Positions 1-9,503 are shown, counted from the stretch's first letter. The stretch: 64,000 bases of DNA from Echinimonas agarilytica (GCF_023703465.1 NZ_JAMQGP010000004.1:248001-312000), one strand, 5' to 3'. The notes: generated from the sequence alone by a model not told the origin. A program made the numbers and translations.

Positions 1-2
1 TT

Positions 3-1982
3 CGCGGTCCAGCTTCGCCTATTTATGGCCCATCCAAAATTGGTGGTTATCTCAACTTCCAACCGAAGTCAGCCCGCGCTGAAACAGGTCAGTACCTTGA
101 GAAACCCAAAGGTGGCATGTCGTATACCACAGGCACATGGGACAAAAGCATACTCACCGCCGAAGTGGGTGGCCCCGCCGAAGTTGGCGGTAAAAGCCTC
201 GGTTACTACATCTATGCGGAAGTAGAAAACTCAGATAGCTATTACGAAAACACCAGCACCGACAATACCATTGTTCAAGCTTCATTCAATATGGACTTAA
301 CGCCCTCAACACGCATTGAATTTGGCGGTATGCACCATGATTTTGATGGTAACCAAGTTGCAGGTTGGAACCGCGTCACTCAAGATTTAATTGACCACGG
401 CACCTATATCACAGGCAAGGCTCAATCGATTGACACCGACGGCGACGGGTATAATTCCACATCTGAGTTTCTCGATTGGCAAGGTAGTTTCTCAGAAGAT
501 TCAAATAACTTCTGGGTTCCGGCTTCGAGCGGTACTGATGCAGCAATGGATCCATTGTGGGCACTGGAAGACGTTGGCACCGCGAAGCTTAAAGGCGACC
601 AAGTTCTAGTGGCCCCCGAAGATCGCTTAGAAACTGAAGTCAACACGCTATATTTCGACATTATTCATGAGTTTGATTCGGGTCTCACTATGACCAACAA
701 ATTCTTCTATGAAGAACTAGAAAACATCAACGAAAATGCCTATGGATTCTCTCAATTTGCAGACACCTTCGTTGTCGAAGATCAGCTCATCTTTGCCTAT
801 GAAACCGACCATAACGATTGGCTAAGTGGTGCTTATCAAGTATCGCCGAGTATTCGCTATACCGACTTTAAACACGGTGATGATTTCTTTTTCGAATATT
901 TTGACCGCCGCGACTTAACAGGTCCTTCAACAGCACTAGACCGAAAATTACATGCAACGGTAGCTGATGAAGGATACTCAAGTTATACCGTAGGTGACTT
1001 CACAGACTATGGCTTGGCCTTCTTAGCCGACTTTTCTATCTACGAAAACCTAAACCTATTACTGGGTGCACGTTATGACTACGTAGATATGAGCAGCACC
1101 GAGAAAGTCAGTAAAACAGCGTTTGCCTCACCGACTGATCCAGATGAAAAAGCCGACGATTCGGATGATGGCGTATCTTGGACGGCAAGTATTTCATACA
1201 CAACGCCTTGGGGCATTACGCCGTATGCGACAGTGTCTGAGCAAACCACCATCATCATGGGTCAAGGTTCAGAAATTTCAGTTGGAAACATTGAAGAAGG
1301 CAACGCTCTGGCCGATTCAGAACTGACTGAATTAGGTGTGAAAGCAAGCCTACTGGATGATCGCTTGTACATGTCAGCGGCCTACTTCAAACAAGAACGA
1401 ACCAGTGTCAATGCTCAGGATCAGGTAAGTAATAACACCACCGAAAGTGAAGGTTACGAGTTTGAAGCACGCTTCTTGGCCACCGAGCAATTCACGGTGA
1501 CAGGAGCATGGACTCACATTGAAGTCACGAACCTAACAGCGAAAGATTCGGGCACTCAATTTGGCTTCCAAGGTGCTGAAGACATGACGGGCATTAGCGA
1601 TCCATCACTGTTTTACGGCTACGTTCAACAAGGCTTGTATCTCGTAAATAGTGACTCTGACGCCAGAAAAGCTGGGATTCCAGAGAACATGTACAGTTTG
1701 ACAGGGGCCTATGATTTCCAAAATGGCTTCAATGCAAACGCCAGTGCAGTTCATGCTGAATCAACCTACTCGGGTTTCTCCAAATCAGTGAAGTTGCCGT
1801 CTTACACCGTACTCAATGCGGGTGTGAGCTACTCAACTGACGACTGGACCATTCGGGTTCAAGGCAAGAACTTGACCGACGAAGAGTATTTCCGTTCTAA
1901 CTTCCCTGACTTGTTTGGTAGCACCATCGTGTTACCCGAATTACCTCGTCATTGGAGTGCAACGGCATCTTACCGCTTCTAA
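3..1982 (+). CDS. TonB-dependent outer-membrane receptor, 5' end outside the window
   Basis: Outer-membrane beta-barrel receptor that takes up a scarce substrate using energy delivered by TonB. The frame is open from base 3, so the start and signal peptide lie upstream of the window. The first visible residues (RGPASPIYGPSKIGG, then YLNFQP) are the end of a plug domain, where a receptor plug typically reads 'RGP.S..YG....GG..N'. The remaining roughly 600 residues alternate beta-strand-like segments and acidic loops. The protein ends in SATASYRF, with the terminal aromatic residue typical of outer-membrane barrels. It is followed after 59 bases by the DUF3450 gene and the TonB2 operon, so it is probably the dedicated client of that system. 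The substrate cannot be told from sequence; the downstream purine/ureide genes make a purine derivative a guess worth testing. Internal methionines such as the one at 117 are not starts. Confidence 0.9.
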   Translation, partial: RGPASPIYGPSKIGGYLNFQPKSARAETGQYLEKPKGGMSYTTGTWDKSILTAEVGGPAEVGGKSLGYYIYAEVENSDSYYENTSTDNTIVQASFNMDLTPSTRIEFGGMHHDFDGNQVAGWNRVTQDLIDHGTYITGKAQSIDTDGDGYNSTSEFLDWQGSFSEDSNNFWVPASSGTDAAMDPLWALEDVGTAKLKGDQVLVAPEDRLETEVNTLYFDIIHEFDSGLTMTNKFFYEELENINENAYGFSQFADTFVVEDQLIFAYETDHNDWLSGAYQVSPSIRYTDFKHGDDFFFEYFDRRDLTGPSTALDRKLHATVADEGYSSYTVGDFTDYGLAFLADFSIYENLNLLLGARYDYVDMSSTEKVSKTAFASPTDPDEKADDSDDGVSWTASISYTTPWGITPYATVSEQTTIIMGQGSEISVGNIEEGNALADSELTELGVKASLLDDRLYMSAAYFKQERTSVNAQDQVSNNTTESEGYEFEARFLATEQFTVTGAWTHIEVTNLTAKDSGTQFGFQGAEDMTGISDPSLFYGYVQQGLYLVNSDSDARKAGIPENMYSLTGAYDFQNGFNANASAVHAESTYSGFSKSVKLPSYTVLNAGVSYSTDDWTIRVQGKNLTDEEYFRSNFPDLFGSTIVLPELPRHWSATASYRF

Positions 1983-2041
1983 ATCCCCGTTCATCTGATA
2001 TCGGAACCCGGCAACGGGTTCCGAGCAACAGAGGTTTTACT

Positions 2042-2797
2042 ATGTTTTTTCGTAAGCCCCTTAGCTTAGCCCTACTGGCCTCCGTCAGCCTCGCATTCAA
2101 TGCTACGGCAATTGAGGACAGCCTTGATAAACAGCAAGCTATCGACACAAGTGCAGCAGTCAGCCAAAGCCGTATTGACTCGATGGTTGAACAAACCACC
2201 AGCGACCTTCAAAGCTACCGAATCGCTTCTCAGCGCTTAGAGAGTCTCACTATTTATAACCAGCAGATGGCCAAGCTGATCACATCTCAAGAACAAGAGA
2301 TCAGCAGCATCAGTAGTCAAATTTCAGAAATCGACAACATCGAAACCGGCGCTCTGCCGTTGATGCTGAAAATGACAGACACGTTAGGACAACTACTCGA
2401 AGCCGACGTGCCTTTCTTAAAAGAAGAGCGCCAAGACAGGCTTGCAAACTTACAAAGCCTTATTGACCGCGCCGATGTCACCGCCGGCGAAAAATATCGT
2501 CGAATCATGGAAGCTTATCAGGTTGAAATGGAATACGGACGCACGATCGAAGCCTACCGAGGCGTGCTACTCAAAGGCGACACACCCAGAACGGTCGACT
2601 TCCTCCGCCTTGGCCGTGTTGGCCTGTATTACCAAACTCTCGATGGCAGCGAAAGCGGCCGTTGGAGCAACCACCTCAAACAATGGGAACTGCTCGACAG
2701 CACTTACCGTACCAGCATTCGAGACGGTTTAAGAATCGCCCGTAAACAAACACCACCAGAACTGTTAACCCTACCGGTTAGCAGTCCAGCAAGCTGA
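2042..2797 (+). CDS. DUF3450 periplasmic coiled-coil protein of the TonB2 operon
   Basis: Secreted protein of 251 residues with a clear signal peptide (MFFRKPLSLALLASVSLAF, cleavage near NATA). After it comes a long alpha-helical, probably coiled-coil region (about residues 35-110), then a compact C-terminal part with an LGRVGLYYQTLDG segment typical of DUF3450. The start was chosen at the ATG after AGAGG; an upstream in-frame codon would lie inside the receptor gene. DUF3450 genes are regularly found immediately before TtpC/ExbB genes in Vibrio and Shewanella-type TonB2 clusters. A role in assembling or coupling the energising complex in the periplasm is an inference from that context; no biochemical function can be read from the sequence. 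The stop codon overlaps the Shine-Dalgarno sequence of the next gene. Confidence 0.85.
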   Translation: MFFRKPLSLALLASVSLAFNATAIEDSLDKQQAIDTSAAVSQSRIDSMVEQTTSDLQSYRIASQRLESLTIYNQQMAKLITSQEQEISSISSQISEIDNIETGALPLMLKMTDTLGQLLEADVPFLKEERQDRLANLQSLIDRADVTAGEKYRRIMEAYQVEMEYGRTIEAYRGVLLKGDTPRTVDFLRLGRVGLYYQTLDGSESGRWSNHLKQWELLDSTYRTSIRDGLRIARKQTPPELLTLPVSSPAS

Positions 2798-2808
2798 GGA
2801 GTACCGAC

Positions 2809-4188
2809 GTGAAAAAGATTTCCTTCAACTACGCCGGATTGAGCCGTGCCAGCTTATTGGGCCTAAGCTTATTCATCAGTCCCAATCTTCAGGCTGATCC
2901 GCTCAAAGACTTGTACCTACAAGTTAGCCAAGAAGTCAGTGAAGAAGCCAATCACAACAGCGAGCGTGAGAAGAAGTTTAAGGCCGCTGCGGGCGAGCAA
3001 AAAGCCATGTTAGCTGAGGTTCAAACCGAACTTGCACGACAAGAGCAACTGCGCGAAGAGATGCAACAAACCTTCGATCTCAACGAAACTCAATTGGCCG
3101 ACTTAAGCACTCAATTGGACCGACGTACAGGCAACCTCGGTGAGTTATTTGGTGTGTTTAGACAAATGGCGGGCGATACAGAGAAACTTCTATTTGACTC
3201 ATTAATTAGTATTGAGTACCCCGAGCGAAAAGCTCAGATTGAAGCGTTAGCCGCCACCACAGAAGTGCCCACCATTGCGCAAATGCAGCAATTATGGGCA
3301 ATGTCACTGCAAGAAATTTCTGAATCAGCAGGTGTGACTCGTTTCAATACCGAAGTGGTCAAACCCAGCGGTGAAGCTTACACAGCGGAAGTAACCCGTA
3401 TTGGTACCTTCAACATTATTAGTGAAGACAAATACCTCAATTATTCCTCTGACACGCAACAACTGGTTGAATTGGCGCGCCAACCCGACAGCAGTTTACG
3501 CAGCACTGCAGGAGACTTAAGTCAAACCAGCGGCGGCACGCCAGTAGGGTTTGCTTTGGATCCATCGCGCGGTGCTTTGTTAGGCCTGCTGGTGCAATCT
3601 CCAAGTTTGGTAGAGCGAGTTCAGCAAGGTAAAAGCGTGGGTTACGCCATTATCGCAGTGGGTATCTTTGGCCTACTCGTGGTCATTGAGCGCTTAATCA
3701 AGCTCGCGTCGATCTCCAAGAAAATGGCGAAGCAGCGCAAGGATATGGAACATCCGTCCGATGACAATCCGTTGGGCCGTATGTTGCTTGCATACTACGA
3801 AAACAAACACCTTCAAGACTTAGATGTCATTGGCAAAAAACTTGAAGAAGTGGTGTTTAAAGATCTCGCTGAATTTCGCAGAGGCTTAGCCACCGTGAAG
3901 GTTTTAGCGGCCATAGCTCCGCTCATGGGGTTACTCGGAACGGTGACCGGAATGATCGGTACCTTCCAAGCGATTACGCTCTTTGGAACCGGCGACCCTA
4001 AACTTATGGCAGGCGGTATTTCACAAGCGCTGATCACCACAGTTGAAGGCCTATGCGTCGCTATTCCACTCTTGCTTGCGAGCACTATTTTAAGCAGTAG
4101 AGCACAGCAAATGAGCAAAGAAGTGGGCGAACAAGCCACGGGTATGGTCGCACAGAAAGCGGTAGATATCGCAAGTGCTAAGGCTTAA
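2809..4188 (+). CDS. ttpC: TtpC-like MotA/TolQ/ExbB proton channel protein with long periplasmic N-terminus
   Basis: Inner-membrane component of a TonB2-type energy-coupling system. GTG start preceded by TGAGGA. The 459-residue protein has a signal-like N-terminus (residues 1-30), a strongly charged coiled coil (about 35-110), a periplasmic middle region, one membrane segment near 280-300 (VGYAIIAVGIFGLLVVIERL) and a C-terminal MotA/TolQ/ExbB domain. That domain contains the family-typical APLMGLLGTVTGMIGTF segment (about 365-381) and a last membrane helix near 410-430. Normal ExbB proteins are about half this length; the N-terminal extension is what marks TtpC, known from Vibrio TonB2 systems as a fourth essential component. 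It sits between DUF3450 and a short exbB. Symbol assigned by homology of architecture and gene order. Confidence 0.88.
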   Translation: MKKISFNYAGLSRASLLGLSLFISPNLQADPLKDLYLQVSQEVSEEANHNSEREKKFKAAAGEQKAMLAEVQTELARQEQLREEMQQTFDLNETQLADLSTQLDRRTGNLGELFGVFRQMAGDTEKLLFDSLISIEYPERKAQIEALAATTEVPTIAQMQQLWAMSLQEISESAGVTRFNTEVVKPSGEAYTAEVTRIGTFNIISEDKYLNYSSDTQQLVELARQPDSSLRSTAGDLSQTSGGTPVGFALDPSRGALLGLLVQSPSLVERVQQGKSVGYAIIAVGIFGLLVVIERLIKLASISKKMAKQRKDMEHPSDDNPLGRMLLAYYENKHLQDLDVIGKKLEEVVFKDLAEFRRGLATVKVLAAIAPLMGLLGTVTGMIGTFQAITLFGTGDPKLMAGGISQALITTVEGLCVAIPLLLASTILSSRAQQMSKEVGEQATGMVAQKAVDIASAKA

Positions 4189-4205
4189 CTCAAAGGAGTG
4201 CCAGC

Positions 4206-4721
4206 ATGGATATTAATTCGTACTTACTCGACTTTCTGAATACCGGCGGCAACGTGCTGTGGGCCATTCTATTGGTCACCATCTGGCTGTGGTTTCTTAT
4301 TTTCGAGCGCTATTGGTTTTTCTTTCGAGAATATAAAACCCAACAACAATCGAACGTAAAGCAGTGGCAGCAATGTGCAGATAAGTCATCTTGGATTGCA
4401 ACGCAATACCGCAGGCAACTGCTGTCGGAGTTGGACTGCATGATGGCAAGGAATCTGAAGTTGATTACTGGGCTGATTGCACTGCTACCCATGCTTGGCT
4501 TGCTGGGTACCGTAACCGGCATGATTCAAGTGTTTGAAGTCATGGCTTATTTGGGATCTGGAAATCCAAGAGCGATGGCCAATGGGGTGAGTGCAGCCAC
4601 CATTCCAACCATGGCCGGAATGGTCATTTCATTACTCGCAATTCCATTTGCCACCGAACTCGACCGCCGTTACCGCCGCGAAAAACGCGAAACAGCATCA
4701 GCGATGCCAACTTACAGTTAA
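4206..4721 (+). CDS. exbB: ExbB-like biopolymer transport protein (TonB2 system)
   Basis: Inner-membrane proton-channel subunit that, with ExbD, drives TonB. 171 residues, matching the short ExbB2 type. Three membrane segments are visible: about 14-35 (NVLWAILLVTIWLWFLIF), about 90-110 (LITGLIALLPMLGLLGTVTGM) and about 130-155. The LPMLGLLGTVTGMIQVF stretch is the signature of the MotA/TolQ/ExbB family and repeats that of the larger preceding protein. AAAGGAG stands a few bases before the ATG. It is co-directional with its neighbours with gaps of 17 and 38 bases, so an operon is likely. Confidence 0.92.
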   Translation: MDINSYLLDFLNTGGNVLWAILLVTIWLWFLIFERYWFFFREYKTQQQSNVKQWQQCADKSSWIATQYRRQLLSELDCMMARNLKLITGLIALLPMLGLLGTVTGMIQVFEVMAYLGSGNPRAMANGVSAATIPTMAGMVISLLAIPFATELDRRYRREKRETASAMPTYS

Positions 4722-4759
4722 CTGAGCCACGCTCAGTTAACGCTTAAAGGTGAAACTGT

Positions 4760-5167
4760 ATGAACGATAATTCGTTTTTTATGAACCAAGAAGAAGAAAG
4801 TCAGATTGATTTAACGCCCATGTTAGATGTGGTGTTTATCATGTTGATCTTCTTTATCGTCACCTCGACTTTCGTCAAAGAATCTGGCGTAGATGTGACG
4901 CGTCCCGATGCCGAAACAGCCGTTGTGACCGAGTCCAATAGCATTCAAATTGGCATTACCTCGGCCAATCAAGTGTTCATGGACAAGCGTCAAATCGACA
5001 AACGCGCCATTCGCGCAAACGTCGAGAAATCATTGGCTGAAAACCCAGGCGCTGCGGTCATTATTGTGGCGGATCAAGACTCCAATACAAGCACCTTGAT
5101 TGACGTAATGGATCAAGCTCGATTGGCTGGCGCAACATCTGTGTCGGTGGCGTCGGAGGACAAGTAA
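4760..5167 (+). CDS. exbD: ExbD/TolR biopolymer transport protein (TonB2 system)
   Basis: Partner of ExbB in the proton-driven motor. 135 residues with a short cytoplasmic N-terminus, the family motif IDLTPMLDVVFIMLIFFI (about residues 16-33) carrying the membrane aspartate that ExbD/TolR proteins need for proton movement (D23), then a single membrane helix and a periplasmic domain of about 95 residues. AAAGG lies ten bases before the ATG. Its stop codon overlaps the tonB start by one base, so the two are almost certainly translationally coupled. Confidence 0.94.
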   Translation: MNDNSFFMNQEEESQIDLTPMLDVVFIMLIFFIVTSTFVKESGVDVTRPDAETAVVTESNSIQIGITSANQVFMDKRQIDKRAIRANVEKSLAENPGAAVIIVADQDSNTSTLIDVMDQARLAGATSVSVASEDK

Positions 5168-5799
5168 TGGTCATCAAGTATCTTAGCAGCCTTGTCGCGG
5201 CCATCATTTTTGGTGTGGCTGTGTTTATTGGCATGCAGCTACTGATCGCCAACGATGGTCTTTTTAAAAAGCCGGATCGCAACAATACCTACCTGAATTT
5301 TGTTCGGGTAGACGCGGCCAAAGATGATGTAAATACCAAAGACCGACGATTGCCCGATCCACCGCCGCCGCCTGAAACACCGCCCGATGCGCCAGATATG
5401 AGTCAGCAGTTTGCCAATGTGAATGCCAACTTGAATATGAACATGCCCAAAATTGGGGTGCCAATGAACAAAGGCTCTGGCCCGTTTCTTGGCACGTTGC
5501 AAGCAGGAAATGGAATGGCAGGTTTCGATACCGACGTAATTCCTGTGGTACGCGTGCCGCCTTCTTATCCGCGAGGAGCGAAAGCCGCCAAGTTAGAAGG
5601 TTACGTCACAATGGCCGTGACAATTCGCCCAGATGGCTCTGTCGCAGACGTAGAAGTGCTGGAGGAAAATCCTCCACGACTCTTTACCAAATCAGCGATT
5701 AGCGCCATGAAACGATGGAAGTTTCGACCCAAAATTGTGAACGGCAAGCCCACCTCACAACGCGCTCGGCAGACCATTGAATTTAAGCTGGGTAAATAA
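5167..5799 (+). CDS. tonB: TonB2-type energy transducer
   Basis: Periplasm-spanning protein that transmits ExbB/ExbD energy to outer-membrane receptors. 210 residues, the short TonB2 length rather than the longer TonB1. N-terminal membrane anchor (residues 5-28), a short proline-rich spacer (DPPPPPETPPDAP, about 57-70), then a C-terminal TonB domain with PPSYPRGAKAAKLEGYVTM and the characteristic SAMKRWKFRPKIVNGKP ending. The start codon overlaps the exbD stop. The limited proline spacer fits the idea that TonB2 systems rely on helper proteins (TtpC, DUF3450, TPR) to span the periplasm; that link is inference. Confidence 0.94.
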   Translation: MVIKYLSSLVAAIIFGVAVFIGMQLLIANDGLFKKPDRNNTYLNFVRVDAAKDDVNTKDRRLPDPPPPPETPPDAPDMSQQFANVNANLNMNMPKIGVPMNKGSGPFLGTLQAGNGMAGFDTDVIPVVRVPPSYPRGAKAAKLEGYVTMAVTIRPDGSVADVEVLEENPPRLFTKSAISAMKRWKFRPKIVNGKPTSQRARQTIEFKLGK

Positions 5800-5838
5800 A
5801 CACATCGCGGACGATTAGAGCGTCCGCGTCGCTAGGAC

Positions 5839-7131
5839 ATGAATATGAAGGTTCAAACTTACCTCCATCAGGCTGTCATCTATGCCACGCGCCGATTCGC
5901 AATACCCGCGATAACAGCAGGCATATTGATGACAACACCTGTGCTGGCTGCCCCCGATTCAGTCAGCCCAGGTACTTATGAAGAGTTGACCACAATCCAA
6001 GAGCAAATTGGCAATAATCAAATCGATGAAGCCAACTCGGCATTATTGGCCTTGCATTCCGAAGTTGAAGTCGGCTCTCTGGATGAAGCTCTCGTGTTGC
6101 AAATGCTCGGGTATACCGAAATGTCTCGCGACAATTACGCCAAAGCAGTGGACTACCTTAGGCGCGCTTTAGAGCTTAATCGCTTGCCCGAAAAGGTGAA
6201 GTACAACGTCGGCTACATGGTGGCGCAGCTCTACGCCGCCCAAGAAAAGTTTGATGATGCCTTAGGCTTTGCCAGTGAGTGGTTTAAAACGTTAGAAAAA
6301 CCAACGCCGGATCAGTACGTTTTTATGGCGAATATCTTTGCCCAAACAGGCAACTATAAAGGCGCTATTCCTTATGTAAACCAAGCAATCTCAAGCGTGT
6401 CTGAGCCTAAAGAAAGTTGGTATCAATTGCTGATAGCGAGCAATTTTGAGCTCAAACAATACACGCAAGCAGCCGATGCACTGCGCGGCGCAATCCAACA
6501 TTGGCCCAACAAGCCGTCTTACTGGGAACAGCTAGCCAGTGTTTATGTAGTACTGGACAATGAAAAGCGCGCATTGGCCACGCTTAGATTGGCTTGGAAA
6601 CAAGGCGTTCTGGAAAAAGAAAACTCAGTTAAATCAATGGTACAGCTGGCGATTTCTCGCGGTATCCCCGAACACGGAGCTCGCCTACTAGAAAACGCTA
6701 TGGCCAAAGAAGTGCTGCCCAGCAACGCCAAGTATTTAGACTTGTTAGCCAATGCATGGGTTGCCGCTAAAGAACAACAACAAGCCATTCAAGCATTTGA
6801 ACAACTTGCTCAAGTCACAGGAAAAGGTGACCCCTATCTACAAATTGCCAACCTACATATTGAACAAGCTCAGTGGCAACAAGCGCAACGAGCATTGAGT
6901 CGCGCGCTCGATAAAAAATTGAAGGAGCCGGGCAAAGCTTGGTTGTTACTAGGGATCGCCTATACCGAACAAAAAGAATTTGGTGATGGCATGGACGCGT
7001 TCCGCAAAGCTCAAGCCTTTAGTGCCTCTGAACGACAGGCCAAGAACTGGCTGAAATATGCAGAAGACTTAAAGCGCCAACACAATTGGGTGATGCGCAA
7101 TCAACAACAATCTACTCACTCGGCTTCCTAG
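5839..7131 (+). CDS. Tetratricopeptide-repeat protein of the TonB2 operon
   Basis: Secreted TPR protein of 430 residues. The N-terminus is a long signal peptide (residues 1-38, ending ...MTTPVLAAP). Most of the mature protein is TPR-like helical pairs, seen as repeated A..Y..A.....A patterns, for example DNYAKAVDYLRRALELN near residue 97 and WQQAQRALSRALDK near 348. TPR genes following exbB-exbD-tonB2 are a conserved feature of this operon type in marine gammaproteobacteria; a protein-docking role for the complex is inferred. The ATG at 5839 is close to TAGGA; the ATG two codons later (5845) has a better spacing and is an equally good start. Confidence 0.85.
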   Translation: MNMKVQTYLHQAVIYATRRFAIPAITAGILMTTPVLAAPDSVSPGTYEELTTIQEQIGNNQIDEANSALLALHSEVEVGSLDEALVLQMLGYTEMSRDNYAKAVDYLRRALELNRLPEKVKYNVGYMVAQLYAAQEKFDDALGFASEWFKTLEKPTPDQYVFMANIFAQTGNYKGAIPYVNQAISSVSEPKESWYQLLIASNFELKQYTQAADALRGAIQHWPNKPSYWEQLASVYVVLDNEKRALATLRLAWKQGVLEKENSVKSMVQLAISRGIPEHGARLLENAMAKEVLPSNAKYLDLLANAWVAAKEQQQAIQAFEQLAQVTGKGDPYLQIANLHIEQAQWQQAQRALSRALDKKLKEPGKAWLLLGIAYTEQKEFGDGMDAFRKAQAFSASERQAKNWLKYAEDLKRQHNWVMRNQQQSTHSAS

Positions 7132-7203
7132 TGACTTCGGCTCATAGTCAGCCGCGACAAGTTTCTAGTGTGAGCCAACAATGGAATATTTTAGGGAATT
7201 AGT

Positions 7204-8286
7204 ATGCAGAACTCGTTCACAGCGCAGCTGCGCTTTGTATTTGGCGCGACCGTATTGGCGCTAATGTTTGGGTGTTCATCTACATCGCAACCCCACACAG
7301 CCCCCATTGAAGTTAAATTTGTGGTGGTCACCATGTTTGAGATTGGAGAAGACACAGGTGATAAAGCAGGCGAATTTCAATTGTGGAAAGAACGCCAGAA
7401 GCTCGATACTCGATTCGAGTTCAAGCATTCTCATCATGATCTGTACATGAATCAAGAGACTGGAGTGCTGGCAATGGTGACAGGTATTGGCACTGCTCAT
7501 TCAGCCGGAGCTGCAATGGCGTTAGGCCTCGATCCTCGGTTTGATTTGTCCAAAGCGTACTGGCTCGTTGCTGGCATTGCAGGCATAGACCCCGAAGATG
7601 CTTCGATCGGATCGGCAGCATGGGCCGAATACTTGGTCGATGGTGATTTAGCCCATGAGATTGATGCCCGAGAAATACCAAGTGATTGGAATACGGGTTA
7701 CTTTGCGCGCCACACAAGCAAACCCAACGATCCTAAGAAACCAACGCCCAAAGGTGAAGTGTTCCAGTTGAACGCCGAATTAACCGAATGGGCATTTCAA
7801 CTGACCAAAGACATAGAGTTGCCTGACTTCGAAGGGCTAGAAGAAACACGCGCACTTTATACAAACCACCCTAACGCCCAAAAGAAACCATTCGTTTTAA
7901 AAGGCGACCAACTGGCTGCGATGACATTTTGGCATGGCGATTTACTCAATGACTGGGCCAATGATTGGGTACATTACTGGAGCGATGGCAATGGCGAATT
8001 TGTCACCTCAGCAATGGAAGATACCGGCACATTTATGTCGTTGAGTTTTCTGCACAACATCGGCAAAGTCGACAAAAATCGAGTGATGGTATTACGGACC
8101 GGAAGCAACTATACGGTGCCGCCACCGGGCGTGAGTGCCGTTGACAATTTGTTAGCTGAAAATGATGGCTACGCTGGGCTTGATGCTTCGTTGGAGTCGG
8201 CATACATCGTCGGTACAAAAGTCATGGATACAATTCTGGCAGACTGGTCTCACTATGCAGACCAAATCCCCAAGGTAAAGCCATGA
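7204..8286 (+). CDS. NUP-family purine nucleoside protein, exported
   Basis: Member of the family called purine nucleoside permease (NUP) after fungal proteins, related to nucleoside phosphorylases. 360 residues. The N-terminus is a signal sequence ending in MFGCSS, which could be a weak lipobox with Cys23, so the protein probably sits in the periplasm or on a membrane. It has no transmembrane bundle: the body is soluble-looking, with the family-typical FEIGEDTGDKAGE, VTGIGTAHSAGAAMALG and VLRTGSNYTVPPPG segments. A role in binding or cleaving nucleosides fits better than transport by itself. It opens the purine-ureide gene block and overlaps the amidase start by four bases (ATGA), showing translational coupling. 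No clear terminator separates it from the TPR gene 72 bases upstream. Confidence 0.85.
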   Translation: MQNSFTAQLRFVFGATVLALMFGCSSTSQPHTAPIEVKFVVVTMFEIGEDTGDKAGEFQLWKERQKLDTRFEFKHSHHDLYMNQETGVLAMVTGIGTAHSAGAAMALGLDPRFDLSKAYWLVAGIAGIDPEDASIGSAAWAEYLVDGDLAHEIDAREIPSDWNTGYFARHTSKPNDPKKPTPKGEVFQLNAELTEWAFQLTKDIELPDFEGLEETRALYTNHPNAQKKPFVLKGDQLAAMTFWHGDLLNDWANDWVHYWSDGNGEFVTSAMEDTGTFMSLSFLHNIGKVDKNRVMVLRTGSNYTVPPPGVSAVDNLLAENDGYAGLDASLESAYIVGTKVMDTILADWSHYADQIPKVKP

Positions 8287-9503
8287 TTACTCCTTACGCC
8301 GAAACCGATCTCAGTGTATTTAGTTGGCGCCACAGTGCGCCAACACCGATCTCCGAAGGCCCAATTTCAGGTCTCAGGTTAGGCGTTAAAGATCTCTTTC
8401 ATATTCATGGAATTCCAACGGGAGCGGGTAACCCAGATTGGCTTAAAAGCCATGCGATTCCTAATAACACATCCCCTGCGGTGCAAGAGTTACTCGACGC
8501 AGGAGCACTGCTCGTGGGTAAAACTCAAACCGATGAGTTGGCGTACAGCCTTAACGGTTGCAACTGTCATTATGGAACACCTGCCAATACCGCCGCATCA
8601 GGCCGTTTGCCCGGCGGTTCTAGTTCAGGTTCAGCGGTAGCCACTGCACTCAATCTCGTGGATATCGGTTTAGGCACCGACACGGGAGGGTCTATTCGCG
8701 TACCCGCCAGCTACAACGGCTTGTTTGGCATTCGCACTAGCCACGGCATCGTTTCAACACAGCACATGGTGCCACTGGCCCCCCGCTTCGATACCGTAGG
8801 CTGGATGTGCCGCAGTGCTGAGCACCTCTTTCAAGCAGGCAAGGTGCTGCTGCCCAACACGATTCGTTATGCCGAGCGACCCATTCGAGTCGCAGTGATA
8901 GAAGCAATGATGCATGGCAAGTCACTCTGGACTGAATCTTGTCAGACTTGGCTCAACCAACAACCACAACTCACTGCATTTCACCATGTGCTGTTAGAGC
9001 AAGACTGGTTAGAAGGCGCAAGTGACTGCTTTCGAACATTGCAAGGCCGAGATATTTGGCAAACCCATGGCGAATGGATCAACCAACATAACCCAACGTT
9101 TGGCCCCGACATTCAACAACGCTTAGATTGGGCTGCTAACATCAATGATGGGCAACACAATAAAGCTGAATCAACACTCAAGGATTATCAATCGGTCATT
9201 GCATCATGGTTTCATCATACCGATGTGCTCCTTCTGCCAACCACCCCAGGAGCCGCACCTAAACTCGATGCATCCAGCACAACGCTAGAGAACTACCGCA
9301 AGAAGTTAATGGGGTTAACAGCGATTGCCGGATTGGCTGGCTTACCTCAAGTTCATCTACCCGTATTGATGCAGGACGGCGCTCCTGCAGGTTTGTCTAT
9401 TGTGGGACGGGCGGGTTCAGATCTGGCATTACTCGAACTCGTTCACCGCCTATTTCCATCCTCTCCATTAAAAAATAATAATCAAGGAGATGCGCATGCA
9501 TAA
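8283..9503 (+). CDS. Amidase-signature enzyme, AtzE/HpxY-like
   Basis: Cytoplasmic hydrolase of the amidase-signature family, 406 residues. The Ser-cisSer-Lys triad is visible: K36 in GVKDLFHIHG, S114 in GGSSSGSA and S137 in DTGGSIRVPA. Family members hydrolyse many amides. Its neighbours (an HpxW-like hydrolase, a PucG-like aminotransferase and an allantoate amidohydrolase) match the Klebsiella hpx purine genes, in which HpxY is an amidase of this family, so an oxalurate- or ureide-related substrate is likely but inferred. AtzE-type enzymes normally have a small partner (AtzG/HpxX); no such gene lies here. Overlaps both neighbours, so the three genes form a tight transcription unit. Confidence 0.85.
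   Translation: MITPYAETDLSVFSWRHSAPTPISEGPISGLRLGVKDLFHIHGIPTGAGNPDWLKSHAIPNNTSPAVQELLDAGALLVGKTQTDELAYSLNGCNCHYGTPANTAASGRLPGGSSSGSAVATALNLVDIGLGTDTGGSIRVPASYNGLFGIRTSHGIVSTQHMVPLAPRFDTVGWMCRSAEHLFQAGKVLLPNTIRYAERPIRVAVIEAMMHGKSLWTESCQTWLNQQPQLTAFHHVLLEQDWLEGASDCFRTLQGRDIWQTHGEWINQHNPTFGPDIQQRLDWAANINDGQHNKAESTLKDYQSVIASWFHHTDVLLLPTTPGAAPKLDASSTTLENYRKKLMGLTAIAGLAGLPQVHLPVLMQDGAPAGLSIVGRAGSDLALLELVHRLFPSSPLKNNNQGDAHA

Noticed and set aside
25-225. Short plus-strand reading frame at the window start
   Set aside because: It overlaps the receptor gene in another frame and has no ribosome site; the receptor frame is open to base 3.
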